Shown: positions 11,201 to 21,829, counted from the stretch's first letter. The stretch is 64,000 nucleotides of DNA from Collybiopsis luxurians FD-317 M1 (GCA_000827265.1 KN834769.1:127823-191822), one strand, 5' to 3'. Program-made: numbers and translations. The notes: a model not told the origin generated them from the letters alone.

Positions 11201-12172
11201 ATTTTGCTTCGTACCACAATTTACAGGTTCATCTTTTTTTAGCTATTCCAGATATATCCATGAACTCTATACAGGTTTCGGCCCTCAATGGACGTTCAGA
11301 AGCTGGGCACTCTTTGCTTGCTTGGGAGATGCTCCACAATGCGGTTGTAGGTCCAGCAGATGTTGAAAAGTCAGTGCATTTCCAGGCTTTCATCAAAGGC
11401 CTTCGCCTTCCATGTGAAAACATTGACTTGTTTGATGTGAGTTTCACATGCTCTTGATGTTTGTGGAAGCACTAAACTATTGTATCCAGGTATCTTCCAG
11501 TTTCTCAGGTGGTGTTGAGGCATTCATTGATACCGCTTTGAGTTCAGAAATCACCAGCTTTGGTGATCTCAATATAAGCTTCAGGAGCAATCTCTCGGAT
11601 GAGGAAGAAGAGGCCTTTGATGACGCCATGGCAGAAGCTGGTCAACCCTTTGCTGGAAATACCTTTTCGGGTTTCATTCAAGACTTTCTTGCCAATGTTG
11701 GAGCACCATGTCCACAGCTGCTGGGCTCTATTCAAGGTTCTTTCAGCCCAGAAGCCAGAGCCGCTTTGTCGGCAATCCAGTCCCCAACTTTTAGGATGCG
11801 GATGCTATGCTGGGCTGTAACAGGTGCTACGCAAGTCTTACAGGAAGGTGAACCTATAAAGGTGAGTCCATCGTACTCCATGTAACTGCCAGTTTATCCT
11901 CATGCTGCCTTCAGATTTACTTGGTCAGCGACAGGGACCCTTCCTATGTGCCTCAAGGTCTTGCAGAGGAGCAACATTGTGCGTATATCAATTCAGGTGT
12001 CTGCTCATTCAAGACATGTGTCCGCACTATGCGAATACCTGCTTCATTTCTCATCTGGCTTCTGAAGGCTGACTACGATCCAAACTCAGAGCCTCAGGAT
12101 GTCAAATCAGCGGTCCACCACTGGTTGCTCGTACAGATATTAGAATCCATTGGGTCATATACTCTTGCTTGA
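8261..12172 (+). pseudogene. Transposon-borne HECT-like protein gene (12 exons, one in-frame TGA)
   Basis: Twelve exons: 8261-8434, 8490-9413, 9467-9863, 9920-10131, 10178-10231, 10289-10324, 10375-10440, 10494-10753, 10806-11226, 11275-11436, 11490-11861 and 11915-12172. They total 3336 nt (1111 aa), an exact multiple of three with all GT..AG introns. The N-terminus is Gly/Asn then Gln/Pro-rich with an 11-residue repeat (QLQAQPLTQSS type). The last 430 residues resemble a HECT E3 domain: an N-lobe-like block (SLGPGIEQETMTAVFDHFF then LILFSAATSLALIYGQYPGN) and a C-terminal VCSFKTCVRTMRIPASFL, like the HECT hTCFNxLxLPxY active-site loop, with the candidate catalytic Cys at 12017-12019. A TGA at 10897-10899 breaks the frame. 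The HECT assignment is inference from spacing and motif; a HECT-derived non-catalytic protein is possible. Confidence 0.6.
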
Positions 12173-12479
12173 ATTGGACTTGACTGTGTCCTCCATTCGT
12201 TGTGTTTTCCACTCCTTTCCCCCTTTACATATGTTCATTTTAATTTTCTTGTGCGGTTATATTATTACACACAGAGTTATTACAGTAGGATCTGATATTA
12301 GTGAATTATATCCACTTGATCTCTAGTCAGTGTGCTTGCATTCGGAAGTTGTGGTGGTTGTGCATGAAATCAACCACCAGTTTCATCGGCGAATGCTGAC
12401 ACATCCTCCTCTCCCTCTTCATCCACTGGGGCAAAGTCTCATTCCAATCTGTTTATCAGCCATCCTCATTGCTCAAGTC

Positions 12480-14651
12480 ACCCTCCCTCTACTCTGTTTC
12501 TTCTGATTATCTTTCTCCTTTGGATCCCACCCTCCTGCAGAAGCGGTCAGACCTCATTCATTCGGCGGCCGTACTCCTCAAAGAAGTGTAATTGGTGAAG
12601 TATAACTGGACAATGGGAGCAATTTAGTTCACTAACTGGCATACAGACTAACTGCTCAAGTCCAATCCATCACCTGCTCCCTCCTCCGGATTGAACTCTC
12701 CATAACTTCCAACTTCTGCCGGGACAAAAAGATTCACTCTTCCTCCGAATCGTTCCATATTCTCATCGAAGATGTTGATGGCGAAGTCATCCTCTACCAC
12801 AATACCTTCCTCCTGCTCCAATGGTACGCTGAAGACAAGCATACCATCACTTTCAGTGTCCCGATGTTCAACTCCCCTGTTCCGCCGAACTACTACATCT
12901 CCGTTATCTCAGATAGATGGTTACATGCCGAGATGAGACTGCCTATCAGCTTTACACATCTGATTCTGCCAGAGAAATTCCCCTCGCCAACTCCCTTGCT
13001 GGACTTGCAGCCTCTGCCATTGAGCGCCCTGCCCAATAAAGAGTTTGAGAGGATCTATGAGGATGAGGAGAGCGGGTATAGGATCGAGATGTTCAATAAA
13101 AACCAAACACAGGTGTTCCAGGCCCTGTATACCTCCAATGAAAACATCTTCATTGGTGCTCCTATGGACTCAGGCAAAACTATCTGCGTGGAATTTGCTC
13201 TCCTCCATCTCTGGTCAAAATGCACTCGTGGCCAAGCAGTGTGCATTAAACTGTTCCAAGAGATGGTAGATATGCGAGTGCAGGAATGGAAGGCAAAGTT
13301 TGGTTCGGTACAAGGTGGCAGACGGGTGAAACTATGGCCAACTTGCAGCTGTTAGAAAAAGGCGACATTATAATTTGTACACCATCTCAATGGGACGTGC
13401 TCTCGCGCCATTGGCACCAATGCAAAAATGTGCAAACTGTTGCACTACTGATCGCTGATGAAGTGCACCTCATAGGAGGCGAAGTAGGTCCCACATACGA
13501 GGTCATCCTTTCCCGTACATGATACGTTTCTGCGCAAACAGAATTGAAAACACAAATCGTTGCACTGGGTGTTAGTTTGGCCAATGCGGGGGATCTAGGG
13601 GAGTGGATAGGCATTCCTTCTCATGCGATATTCAACTTTTTACCCAGTGCGAGACTGCTGGATATGGACATCCACCTCCAGTCCTTCTCTATAACCCATT
13701 TCCCCTCACTCATGCTCGCAATGTCCAAGCCTGCATATCTTGCTATCTCAGAATATGCTCCTTCCAGACTGTCACCATATTTGTCCTGTCGAAAAAGCAG
13801 TGTCAGCTGATGGAGGATGATTTACTTTTACATGCAGCGGCCGAGGAGAAGGCAGATAGGCTTTTGTATGTAGATGTTGACGATTTGGAGGTACATTTGG
13901 AACGTTTGGCAGATGAAGGCTTAAAAGAGATGTTGAGACATGGAGTGGGGTATTTTCATGAGGCTCTGAGTAAGCAAGATAAAAGGATTGTGCGAAGGTT
14001 ATTCGAAAGTAGTGCTGCGCAGGTTCTGGTTGCATTGAAGGTATTGAAACTTCCCCTTTCTCCCTGATAGCTAGCCCATACTTCTGATCCCTTCAGGACA
14101 CAGCCTGGTCCCTCCCTGTCTCCTCCTATGTGACCATTATCATGGGTGTTCAATACTATGAAGGCAAAGAACATCGATACATAGATTATCCTGTTATGGA
14201 TGTCTTGCTCTCAAAGCACTTATTGGAGCTCGTCAAAACTACTTTAACTGATTTGATGAACTCGAAGTGTATCGCTATTGGTATGATCTCTCCCATTCTA
14301 ACCTGCGCAAATGTTTCTAATTCTCTCTGTAGAGGACAAGTCAGATGAAGTCAGCCCTCTCAACCTGGGTATGATTGCAGCATATTATGACATTTCCTGT
14401 ACGAGCTTTTGTTTTCTAATGTCGGATGTACCCTAATAGATTGCGCAGATGTCACTGTCGAGGTCTACATGCTCTCTCTCAAAGAGCACACTAAACTCCG
14501 AGGCCTCCTTGAGGTCGTCTCTTCTGTCGAATTCGAAATTGTCCCCATCTGTCAACACGAAGACATCCTTCTTTGTCGACTTCACAAATCATGCCTCAAA
14601 TTGGAAAAATTGGTGCATTCTGTGTTCTTAGATATCATAATTGCCAGTTAA
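12480..14651 (+). pseudogene. BRR2-like: Captured fragment of the spliceosomal RNA helicase gene BRR2
   Basis: Conceptual pieces follow BRR2 in order. First, end of cassette 1 (YSV-DY, LLQKRSDLIHSAAVLLKE, about 12500-12588). After a jump, the cassette-1 Sec63 end and linker (LIEDVDGEVILYHNTFLLLQ; PNYYISVISDRWLHAEMRLP; LPLSALPNKEFERIY). Then cassette 2 with a degenerate Walker A (APMDSGKT), [50 protein letters not shown] and YYEGKEHRYIDYPVMDVL, and a piece of the second Sec63 region (VTVEVYMLSLKEHTKLRGLL). Introns persist (about 14041-14097, 14281-14332 and 14400-14449), so capture was at the DNA level. Lesions: frameshifts near 13315 and 13770, TGA at 13520-13522, and internal deletions (for example after YPVMDVL). 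A host locus for full BRR2 must exist elsewhere. Confidence 0.85.
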
Positions 14652-15235
14652 TCTAGTCATAACTCTTTATTAGGGTATCTGAGTATGATTGGTAATTGCA
14701 ATGATAGCTTGGAAGATAGGCAAAGAGCAATGGAGAATGAGAGTTATTAGGGTCAAGAGGTGGTATACCAAAGGATTTGAACATTTATTAGTACCTATGG
14801 AAGACGAGCAAAGAGCGATGGAGAACAAGAGGTCAATATATGATTATTTACAATGGTGGTTTGGAAAGCGAGCAAAGAATGACAGAGAAAGTGATTAAAG
14901 TAGAGCTATAAGATAGCGTTGAATCTCAGTGCAACTTTGTAACATGAGAGTTTGCGAGAGTTGGGCTGCCTGTCACTCAACCAACGGAGCATCAGCAGAA
15001 TCTATGGGACAACAAGGGGGATCCGAAACAAAATAACCACCATGTCCGAATAAAAAGGTAATTCTAATCCAGACATTATAAAGATCATGTTGATCAAGGT
15101 CTAAAATATTGTCTATGGTAAGCTTCAACAACAGTAGTCGTAAAAACAAGGCGAACCTTTAGTAATACCTTGTACAGGAATACAAGATTGATCCCAGATG
15201 TGTGTCTTTGTGACACATTCAGCCCACTCATACAG
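14652..15235. other. Transposon interior, no supported gene
   Basis: AT-rich DNA with a degenerate internal repeat (CAAAGAGCAATGGAGAA near 14717 and CAAAGAGCGATGGAGAA near 14809). No frame with family motifs. Confidence 0.5.
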
Positions 15236-16159
15236 TCAGGCCTTCTCTTCGAAAGATGTCAAATTCCATTTCAGGTGCTTGTTGATAATTGTGCGAAGCG
15301 TCTCCATTCGATTGCCACGATACAAGATTGAATATCTGCTGAGACGAAGGCCACCCTTGTAACCCATAGTCTTCACCAGGATATCACGGGCGCACTTCCA
15401 ATTGACATAAATCTCGAACGTACAATTAGTTGTACCTTTGTAGTTGTAGATGGCAGGATTTGGATCAATGTTTAGGGAGCGGCAGTAATCAAAGAAATCC
15501 AAGCTGTCCATTCGAATCCTGGTTTGGGATGTTTGAACTACTGGTGAGAATGGACCTGACCAGGGTTTACTCGAAACCACAGGCAGCGAGGGATGAGAAT
15601 AGATATTTGGTGGGCTTAGAGATGATAAAGAATGTGAGAAGGATCCCATTTCGGAGGCCATAACTGAAGATAGGTCAAAGCTACTGCCCACGAACTGCGG
15701 TAGATTGTCAGGTAACGGCAAGTTGCAGTGCTGGCGCTGGCACTGCGAAAAGCTTGGGTTGTAAGGGTGGAAGCGCTGTCGGGAAGGAGGGCCTAAGTTC
15801 AACACTTCCATTTGTGAATGACCATAGGGAGAAAAAATATTGTTACTGTTATCTGTAAAATACAGTTCAAGTCAATTGTAGCACTAAACTTGTTCGAGGC
15901 ACAAACCAAGTACTGGATCAAAACCTATAGTCAATGGTATATTATACAGCAACAGTCCTTCCGACGGAAATGAAGATGCATGCAGTAGCGAGGGCATGGG
16001 TAACCATCCAGTATTGCTCACAGCATTCAACCTTGGTGTGGGACAAAGCTGCTGAGGATTTGATTCAGCCTGTACTTGAGATACTTCAGCGAGTAAATCC
16101 TGAAATTGGACATCAGAAAATCCTTCAAAAAATAAAGGTATTTCAGCGTCCTGCTCCAT
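15236..16159 (-). CDS. Transposon accessory protein of unknown family (divergent gene)
   Basis: Two exons on the minus strand, 16159-15907 and 15852-15236, joined by a 54-nt intron (donor GTTTGT, acceptor TTTTACAG). They total 870 nt (289 aa) in frame without lesions, the only intact cargo gene. The N-terminus is acidic (MEQDAEIPLFFEGFSDVQFQ), the middle is Ser/Pro/Asn-rich and probably disordered, and the C-terminal 100 residues look folded, with hydrophobic and basic alternation (DFFDYCRSLNIDPNPAIYNY, NWKCARDILVKTMGYKGGLR, ETLRTIINKHLKWNL). I recognise no family. It is transcribed away from the transposase across a gap of about 400 bp. A DNA-binding or transcription-factor-like role would fit the acidic N-terminus and basic C-terminus, but that is speculation. 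Confidence 0.65.
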
Positions 16160-16564
16160 TGAAGCATGAAATAAAAGGAGGAAAAGAACGAAAGAGAGAG
16201 AGGCGACGATCCCTTGTATTTATACATGAATGCTGTCCCCAGTAAGTAAGTATTTACAAGCCGAAACCATTTTTTTGCCACTGATTAGCGACATTACCAA
16301 GTTCGGTAGATGGATTTCGATTGTTATTGCTGATTATGCTTAAAGGCTAACTTTACTTTTTGGATGTAAGTAACTATCTGAAGCCTTCAGTTTCAGGAAA
16401 ACACTATATATAAATCAACCACATACTGCTCGTCTTGCTTGGGGAATCGAAAACATGGTGGTTGACCAATGAAGCCATGTTCGGATCAATTTAAGTCAAG
16501 TATGTGATCGGAGAAGGTGAATGTAACGCGTGCCACATTTTAACTTTCTGCTCAAACCAAAGCA

Positions 16565-18565
16565 ATGCTGGCCTATCTTAAATTCCACATTAGTCTTTGT
16601 CTGATTCTAGGCTTCATATCTTCCTGTATTGCCCCTACTCCATCCAATTCTTCCTCCACCAGCACAAATGGCCTGAGTTCTTCAGGTGGACTCTTGGACA
16701 CCTTCAGGTCCTACTATGAACAGTTTTACACTGTCGTAAATCAGGTTCATACTGAACCTACCGATTCTTTTCAGCTGCAAATGCTTGGTGAGAATCTAGA
16801 GTCCTTTTCTCAAATTGTAGATCAGGTATACCTCAGAAGTGTCATTTCCCCAGTTTATCGGTTTACTTATAACGGTTTTCATACATTGCTTCTAGCATCA
16901 AACTATCTTTGACCCTGAGGAGGCACATATCATAGTTAACGGAGTCCAAACAATGCTACTTGACGTTAGGACTCTGTACGAACAAAGCGTTGAGGCATCA
17001 CATCACGGGCAACCAGAAGTTGTGTTTCAAGAGCACACAGGGTGCCGGGGACGTCCTCGTACTGTTGTCAATCCAGATTTTCTTCGATTTGCATATCATC
17101 ACCGCACGACCTCAGGCATCAGTCATTTTCTGGATGTTTCCCGTTCAACTATTCGTCGATGTCTTCTAGAAAACAATATTGCTCTTCCTGGCGCTGATCC
17201 ATTCACATGCTCTTCTGAAAGCAGTGATACCCAGGAAGATGTCTTCGAGGGAGTGTTTGATAATGGACCTATTCCAGAGTCATCTGAACTGCCTGAAATT
17301 GTTCAAAATGAAGCTGCATCTATACCCTCATCTTCTTGTTCATACTTGAGCTCTATTGAGGATCAGCAGTTGGACTCCATGTTAGGTCACTTGCAGGTTC
17401 ATTTTCCTCAAGCGGGCATTAGAATGCTGGAAGGAATGCTTCGCAGCCTTGAGATCATTGTTCCACGGGAGCGTATTCAACAGTCACTCATTCGTATCGA
17501 CCCTATCCATAGGATCTTTGATCACATCCGAATTGAACGCCGGAGATATAGTATTCCTGGTCCCAATTCTTTGTGGCACCACGACGGACATCATCGTATG
17601 CATTTTTATTTTCTTACTAACTTGGATTGACCGATTTTCATAGGACTTATCTGATGGGGTATAGTAATCCATGGATTCATCGATGGATACTCTCGCATGA
17701 TAACTGGGTTGCGAGCAAGCAACAATAACCAAGGTCAAACTGTCCTCTCTCTGTTTATATCAGCAGCTGATCAGCATGGTATCCCTTCTCGGGTACAAGG
17801 AGATCATGGGATTGAAAATATTTGGGTTGCCGCATTCATGGATTACATTCGAGGAGAAGGCCGTGGTTCGTACATTTGGGGAAGGTATATTGATTCATAT
17901 ATCACATTTACTCTATTTTGACGGAGATAATGTTACCTTTTAGGTCTGTCCACAATGTTCGTATTGAGCGGTTATGGGTGGATGTCAGTCATTACTGCAG
18001 CCAGACATGGCATGATATGCTTACCCTCCTGGAGTTGCATCATGGACTTCAGGTTTCGAGCCCTAATCACATCTGGCTTCTCCAGCACCTTTTCCTTCCC
18101 GTGATCAATGCCCAACTTCAATTTTTTTCTGATTCATGGAATTATCACTGAATTACCCAGCGCCGTCAGCATGGTCCCGCTCAGAGCCCAATAGAGATGT
18201 TTGTATTCGATTCTTTAGTTCATGGTGTTCGAGGAGATTCACTTGCTCAAGCTGCTATGACTGACGAAGAGCTCGAGATGTTTGGTGTGGATTGGGAAGG
18301 ACTGCAGGATGAGGTGCTGCTGCGTACCCTTCGGCAGAACTATGCGCATGATGGGGCAGGTTCTTGGCTCAGCCGGAGAGGTCCTCCTCCAGATCTCAAT
18401 GAAGTTGTTGTTGATCCCCCATCCGGTCTATTGACGCAAGAGCAGGTTTTAGTCCTTGATGCGCAACTACAGGATCATCATCGTCTACCTTGGGAGGCAG
18501 AAGTTGTTTGTTTATGGGTAGATGCCCTTGCAATGGTTAAAGTCATGTACCCCGATGATTTCTGA
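16565..18565 (+). pseudogene. HTH + DDE integrase (rve-like) transposase, two in-frame TGA stops
   Basis: Four exons, 16565-16825, 16896-17595, 17644-17884 and 17944-18565, sum to 1824 nt (607 aa) in frame. A GRPRTVVNPDFL segment leads into a helix-turn-helix (ISHFLDVSRSTIRRCLLENN). The catalytic core follows: first Asp in LWHHDGHH, the strand VIHGFIDGYSRMITGL, second Asp in RVQGDHGIEN, and the Glu in SVHNVRIERLWVDV. This is an integrase (rve/IS3-like) DDE fold, common in mushroom and invertebrate transposons. Stops at 17652-17654 (ATC TGA TGG, expected LIRW) and 18149-18151 (CAC TGA ATT ACC CAG, expected Arg) both look like CGA to TGA changes. The C-terminal region (SPIEMFVFDSLVHGVRGDSL) is otherwise well kept, so decay is recent. 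Confidence 0.85.
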
Positions 18566-19190
18566 TTTTAATTATCACTTAGATGATCTTTTATTCGAGC
18601 GATATTTATTCTCACAAATGTGAATTATGTGTATAGAAAAATCACCTTCAGAGATTCCATCACAGAAAAAGAATACTTTCCCAGCCTATTATTCTCGAGA
18701 GATGGAGCACTCCCCCTGCTGGATCAAAGTATGTGGCGGCCTTCTCTGGAACTCCTGTATTTTGCTGGAGCCCATGAAGCCTATCAGATTGAGTATTATC
18801 ACATACGAGAAAAGAAAGGTAGCTAGAGTTCTTCTCATCGCATCCGACATTCCAGGTTACTGGGGCTTCAGTAACACGAGTAGAAACAAAATCTGGGTGA
18901 GTTACCCTACCTGGGAACTCTTTCTCTGACTTCTGTAGCCCATAAGAGATCAATGAGGAAGGAAGGACTATGACCTTCGGCTACGGGAGGCAGATGACAT
19001 TGTGCGCCAGTCAAAAACTAAATTCCAAAACTTGCCACTCGGCAGGTGGATGATATTTAATCGTTCTCCGGAATTCAGGAAATGAAATACTGTAGTACTT
19101 CCCAAGCCTGCTCTGGTTGTAGCCTCGACTAGAAGTATGATATAAACGGGCCCAGATGTCCCAATAGTCTGTAAGCGAATTACTGGACAG
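18566..19190. other. Right internal non-coding part of the transposon
   Basis: No gene is supported. Short frames lack motifs; the stretch precedes the right iteron array. Confidence 0.5.
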
Positions 19191-19194
19191 CCCT

Positions 19195-19289
19195 AGGTGA
19201 ATGCCGGACAACCGTAGGTGAGCTGCCGGACAACCGTGGGTGAGTTGACAGACAACCTTAGGCGAGTTGACAGACAACCCTAGGTGAGT
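19195..19289 (-). promoter_or_regulatory. Right subterminal iteron array (5 x ACTCACCT-like, inverted)
   Basis: On the plus strand AGGTGAAT, AGGTGAGC, GGGTGAGT, AGGCGAGT and AGGTGAGT begin at 19195, 19216, 19238, 19260 and 19282, spaced 21, 22, 22 and 22 bp. They are the reverse complement of the left octamer. The extended unit (minus strand, ACTCACCTAGGGTTGTC) is better conserved here than on the left. The array ends 305 bp from the right terminus. Confidence 0.75.
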
Positions 19290-19567
19290 TACCAGAGTGC
19301 AGTCGGTAAGCAACTGGATGCCGAACAGGAGCAACTTAAAAGTGATGCACACACCACTCGAGATCCAAGCACATAACTCTGCACCGTATTTACATTTAAA
19401 CTCAATTGCAAAGGTCATGATTCGAGTGAAGTACTCATTTCTCAAAGCAATTAAGTATCCGGTGGACAACCGAGAGCAGAGGGCAATCAATTTCTGATAG
19501 GCCAGGGTGGTGCTCAAGGTTTTCATTGTGCCAGAAGACAGAGGCAAACGAATTCATGGAGGTCACA

Positions 19568-19594
19568 GAATTTTGACCGAAAAATGCGTTCATA
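19568..19594 (-). repeat. Right terminal inverted repeat of the transposon
   Basis: The reverse complement begins TATGAACGCATTTTTCGG and matches the left end at 24/27 positions. It is followed directly by the CGGCTC duplication. Confidence 0.85.
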
Positions 19595-19600
19595 CGGCTC
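19595..19600. repeat. Right 6-bp target-site duplication of the transposon
   Basis: CGGCTC, identical to 7738-7743, continuing into the BTB copy 3 leader (CTCTGGGAAAGCCC). Confidence 0.85.
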
Positions 19601-19642
19601 CTCTGGGAAAGCCCTTTCGCTCTTCAGTCAGGGAGGTCAACA

Positions 19643-20771
19643 ATGGAATGGGATTCGATTCTTCAGTTTCCCGATTTCCAAGATAATGATTCACAGTTCA
19701 TGTACAGTTATGCTGCGCCCATCATGCAAATGCCAACCCCTCCGGTAAGGCAAATCCTTGCTCTTTTTTTTATCGGCATCTCAGATCAGATGTAGATGGA
19801 GAACTCGCAGAATAGTGATGTTGCTTCTGATAGCATTGAGCGTGTCATGATTTCGACTACATTCTCTGCTCATGCAAAATGGCACGCTCTTCCTCCTGAC
19901 CTTGTGTTTGCGACGTCCGATTCTGTTCGGTTCTACGTCCACTCTCATATCATCTTGGCAGCATCAGATAATCGATTCCACTCCTTAATTCCGACCCTCT
20001 TGATAGATCAATCATCCAATCCTGAGATTTATGTCCCCGAGTCTTCCGAAACATTTAATATAATCCTTCATCTCATATACAACATACCTTCACACCAGTA
20101 TTCTCCTTCATTCGATACCGTATCCAAGGCCGTTGACCGACTTTCGTTCTACGGGATAATCGCAAAGGCACACATCAGTGCCAAAACACCTTTGCATAAC
20201 CTCATTCTTTCCTTCGCACCCATCTTACCCATTCAGGTCTACACCCTTGCCGCCAAGCATGATCTTCTCGATTTAGCAATCCCAGCCTCTCCTCACCTGC
20301 TCTCACTCAATTTCTCTACAATCGACCAGGAGATGGCAGAGGCCATGGGACCAATTTATCTTCGCAAGTTGTTTTTCCTACATATTGGTCGTTCCGGTGC
20401 TCTTAAAAGGGTCAGAGAGAGACTCACAGTGTCGGTTCTGCCTTCGCTGATGTTTGAACAGCTTTTGCTGGAACCACCCCATCCTCACGCTCCTACTGCT
20501 AAGTGTAGCTTCAACGATCAAAAATCCTTGACTCGTGCTTGGGCATTGGCTTCAGCCTATCTTGCTTGGGACGCTCGACCAGGTGTGTATTCAAGACTCA
20601 AATCGTGACTAATGAGCTCTCATCTCGGATCCTAAAGATCTATCCATAGGAGCCTTGGAATCGTGTCTTAAACCTTTGGCTGATCATCTAGCGTGCGACG
20701 AGTGTAAAGGAAGCTTGCAGGTCTGCGTCGAAAATCTCGTTATAAATTGGTCACAAGTGAAGGTATTGTGA
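19643..20771 (+). CDS. BTB/POZ domain protein, copy 3 (ORF intact, promoter displaced)
   Basis: Exons 19643-19744, 19796-20410, 20462-20582 and 20638-20771 sum to 972 nt (323 aa). It starts MEWDSILQFPDFQDND like copies 4 and 6. BTB core from about residue 60 (HALPPDLVFATSDSVRFYVH) to HLIYNIPSHQY at about 125, then LAAKHDLLDLAIPASPHLLS. It ends in NWSQVKVL at a TGA just after a potential donor. All splice sites are canonical and the frame is clean. The start codon lies 43 bp from the right TSD of the 11.85-kb transposon, so its original promoter is now at 7.5-7.7 kb. Unless the element supplies a promoter, expression should be lost or altered. Confidence 0.82.
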
Positions 20772-21824
20772 TGTTTGACCACTTATAAGTTATGTTAACT
20801 GGGGATGATTGATCCATAGTCCCCGACAGCGCACCATTTGATCATCAATATCTCCACCTATGCATTGGTAGGCATTACTCAGGTCTCTGCGCAAACACGG
20901 CAGCAATGATGAGACATGGGTGTGAGCCACAAAAAAAACCTGGCGATGTCTGTCAGGTGTAGCATTGCAGTCTTTCCTGTATTACTCTATATTTGATTTG
21001 AGCACTACATTTGTATGTGTATCTATAGCTAACCAGTGTAAGGACGTGTTCATCAATTCCTCTTTGACCTCACCGCTCATACTTATCTCTGCCTCCCTTT
21101 TACATGAGATTTCAATGCTGTCTAGCTTCAGAGTTTACAACTTCATTTCGAGCAGTTTCGAGCCCACTACTTTAGCCCAGGTGATTCTTTGAAGGAGGAC
21201 CGCTTCGACCAGCGCGCTCGGCTCGGCTAGCTGTGGCTCAGCTATGGCGGCTTACACTCCGACGAGTCAGTAGTAATCAGCTTGGCGCGCGATGGCTCAA
21301 GCCGCATGTCGCACCCCTGCTTGGCCTCAAGCCAAAATCGCGCTATTCGGTCCTAAAACCGACGGTCGGCACATGAAGGTGGCGTACCTGTGAACCAGAC
21401 CCACAACTCCCGGGCCCGAGCTGATTAGTAGCGTTTGTTCTTCTTTTTCGCACTGTGATACCTTCTGATCCCATTACAAAGCCAGCGAGGTTAATCTAAT
21501 TTTGAACGGCAAGATGTTCAAGGAATTCATTTGGCCAAACAGTTCCCTCCTACTTCATGTTGGCTTAGCAGCTAGTGAACAATGGCTGAAAGACACTATG
21601 TAGGGGAATCCTTGTCATTAATATAGCAGTTATCAATAGGGCCTGTCCTGTAGCGGAAAATGATCCGACTTTCTCGAAAATCTATTGCCTAACAAGTAAC
21701 CCTTTTTTTGAGTGACAACGAGTGACATTCCTCCCTGGGATATCGATACAACAACATTCATTTCTTGTTCAACTTAGCATGGTATTAGACAAGATCCATG
21801 AATCTCCAGTATTTAACATGTGCT
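20772..21824. repeat. Segmental duplication block A, copy 1 (matches 42473-43520)
   Basis: Runs colinear with the DNA after BTB copy 6, for example GTCTGTCAGGTGTAGCATTG at 20950 and 42645, and AACAGTTCCCTCCTACTTC at 21538 and 43285. The block has no coding potential I can support. It includes a GC-rich stretch near 21200-21400 with GCTCGGCTC-type direct repeats. Confidence 0.7.
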
Positions 21825-21829
21825 TCTAG

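Larger units (their letters stand above)
7744..19594. mobile_element. 11.85-kb integrase-type DNA transposon with TIRs, 6-bp TSD and cargo genes
   Basis: Both ends are defined by sequence: 27-bp terminal inverted repeats beginning TATGAA with 24/27 identity, flanked by a perfect CGGCTC duplication, with an empty-site paralogue at 41300-41340. Subterminal arrays of an ACTCACCT motif, 4 on the left and 5 on the right, face each other in inverted orientation. Inside, in order: a HECT-like gene (8261-12172, +), a BRR2-derived fragment (about 12490-14651, +), an unknown gene (16159-15236, -) and an HTH/DDE-integrase transposase (16565-18565, +). The transposase, HECT-like and BRR2 reading frames carry TGA stops, so this copy is probably no longer autonomous. 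An rve/IS3-like DDE with a 6-bp TSD suggests an IS3EU-like or related superfamily; this assignment is from memory and unverified. Confidence 0.88.

Noticed and set aside
12480..14651. BRR2-like sequence as a processed (retroposed) pseudogene
   Set aside because: Introns are retained with GT..AG ends and consistent phase, and there is no poly-A or TSD around the fragment.
17652..18151. TGA codons as selenocysteine or programmed readthrough
   Set aside because: No SECIS-like context, positions correspond to Arg in the family, and the same CGA to TGA change occurs in unrelated repeats in the window.
7744..19594. Assignment of the element to KDZ transposons or Helitrons
   Set aside because: The transposase has an HTH plus integrase-type D-D-E with no KDZ-type signature; there is no Rep/helicase of Helitron type (the helicase piece is BRR2), and the element has TIRs and a 6-bp TSD.
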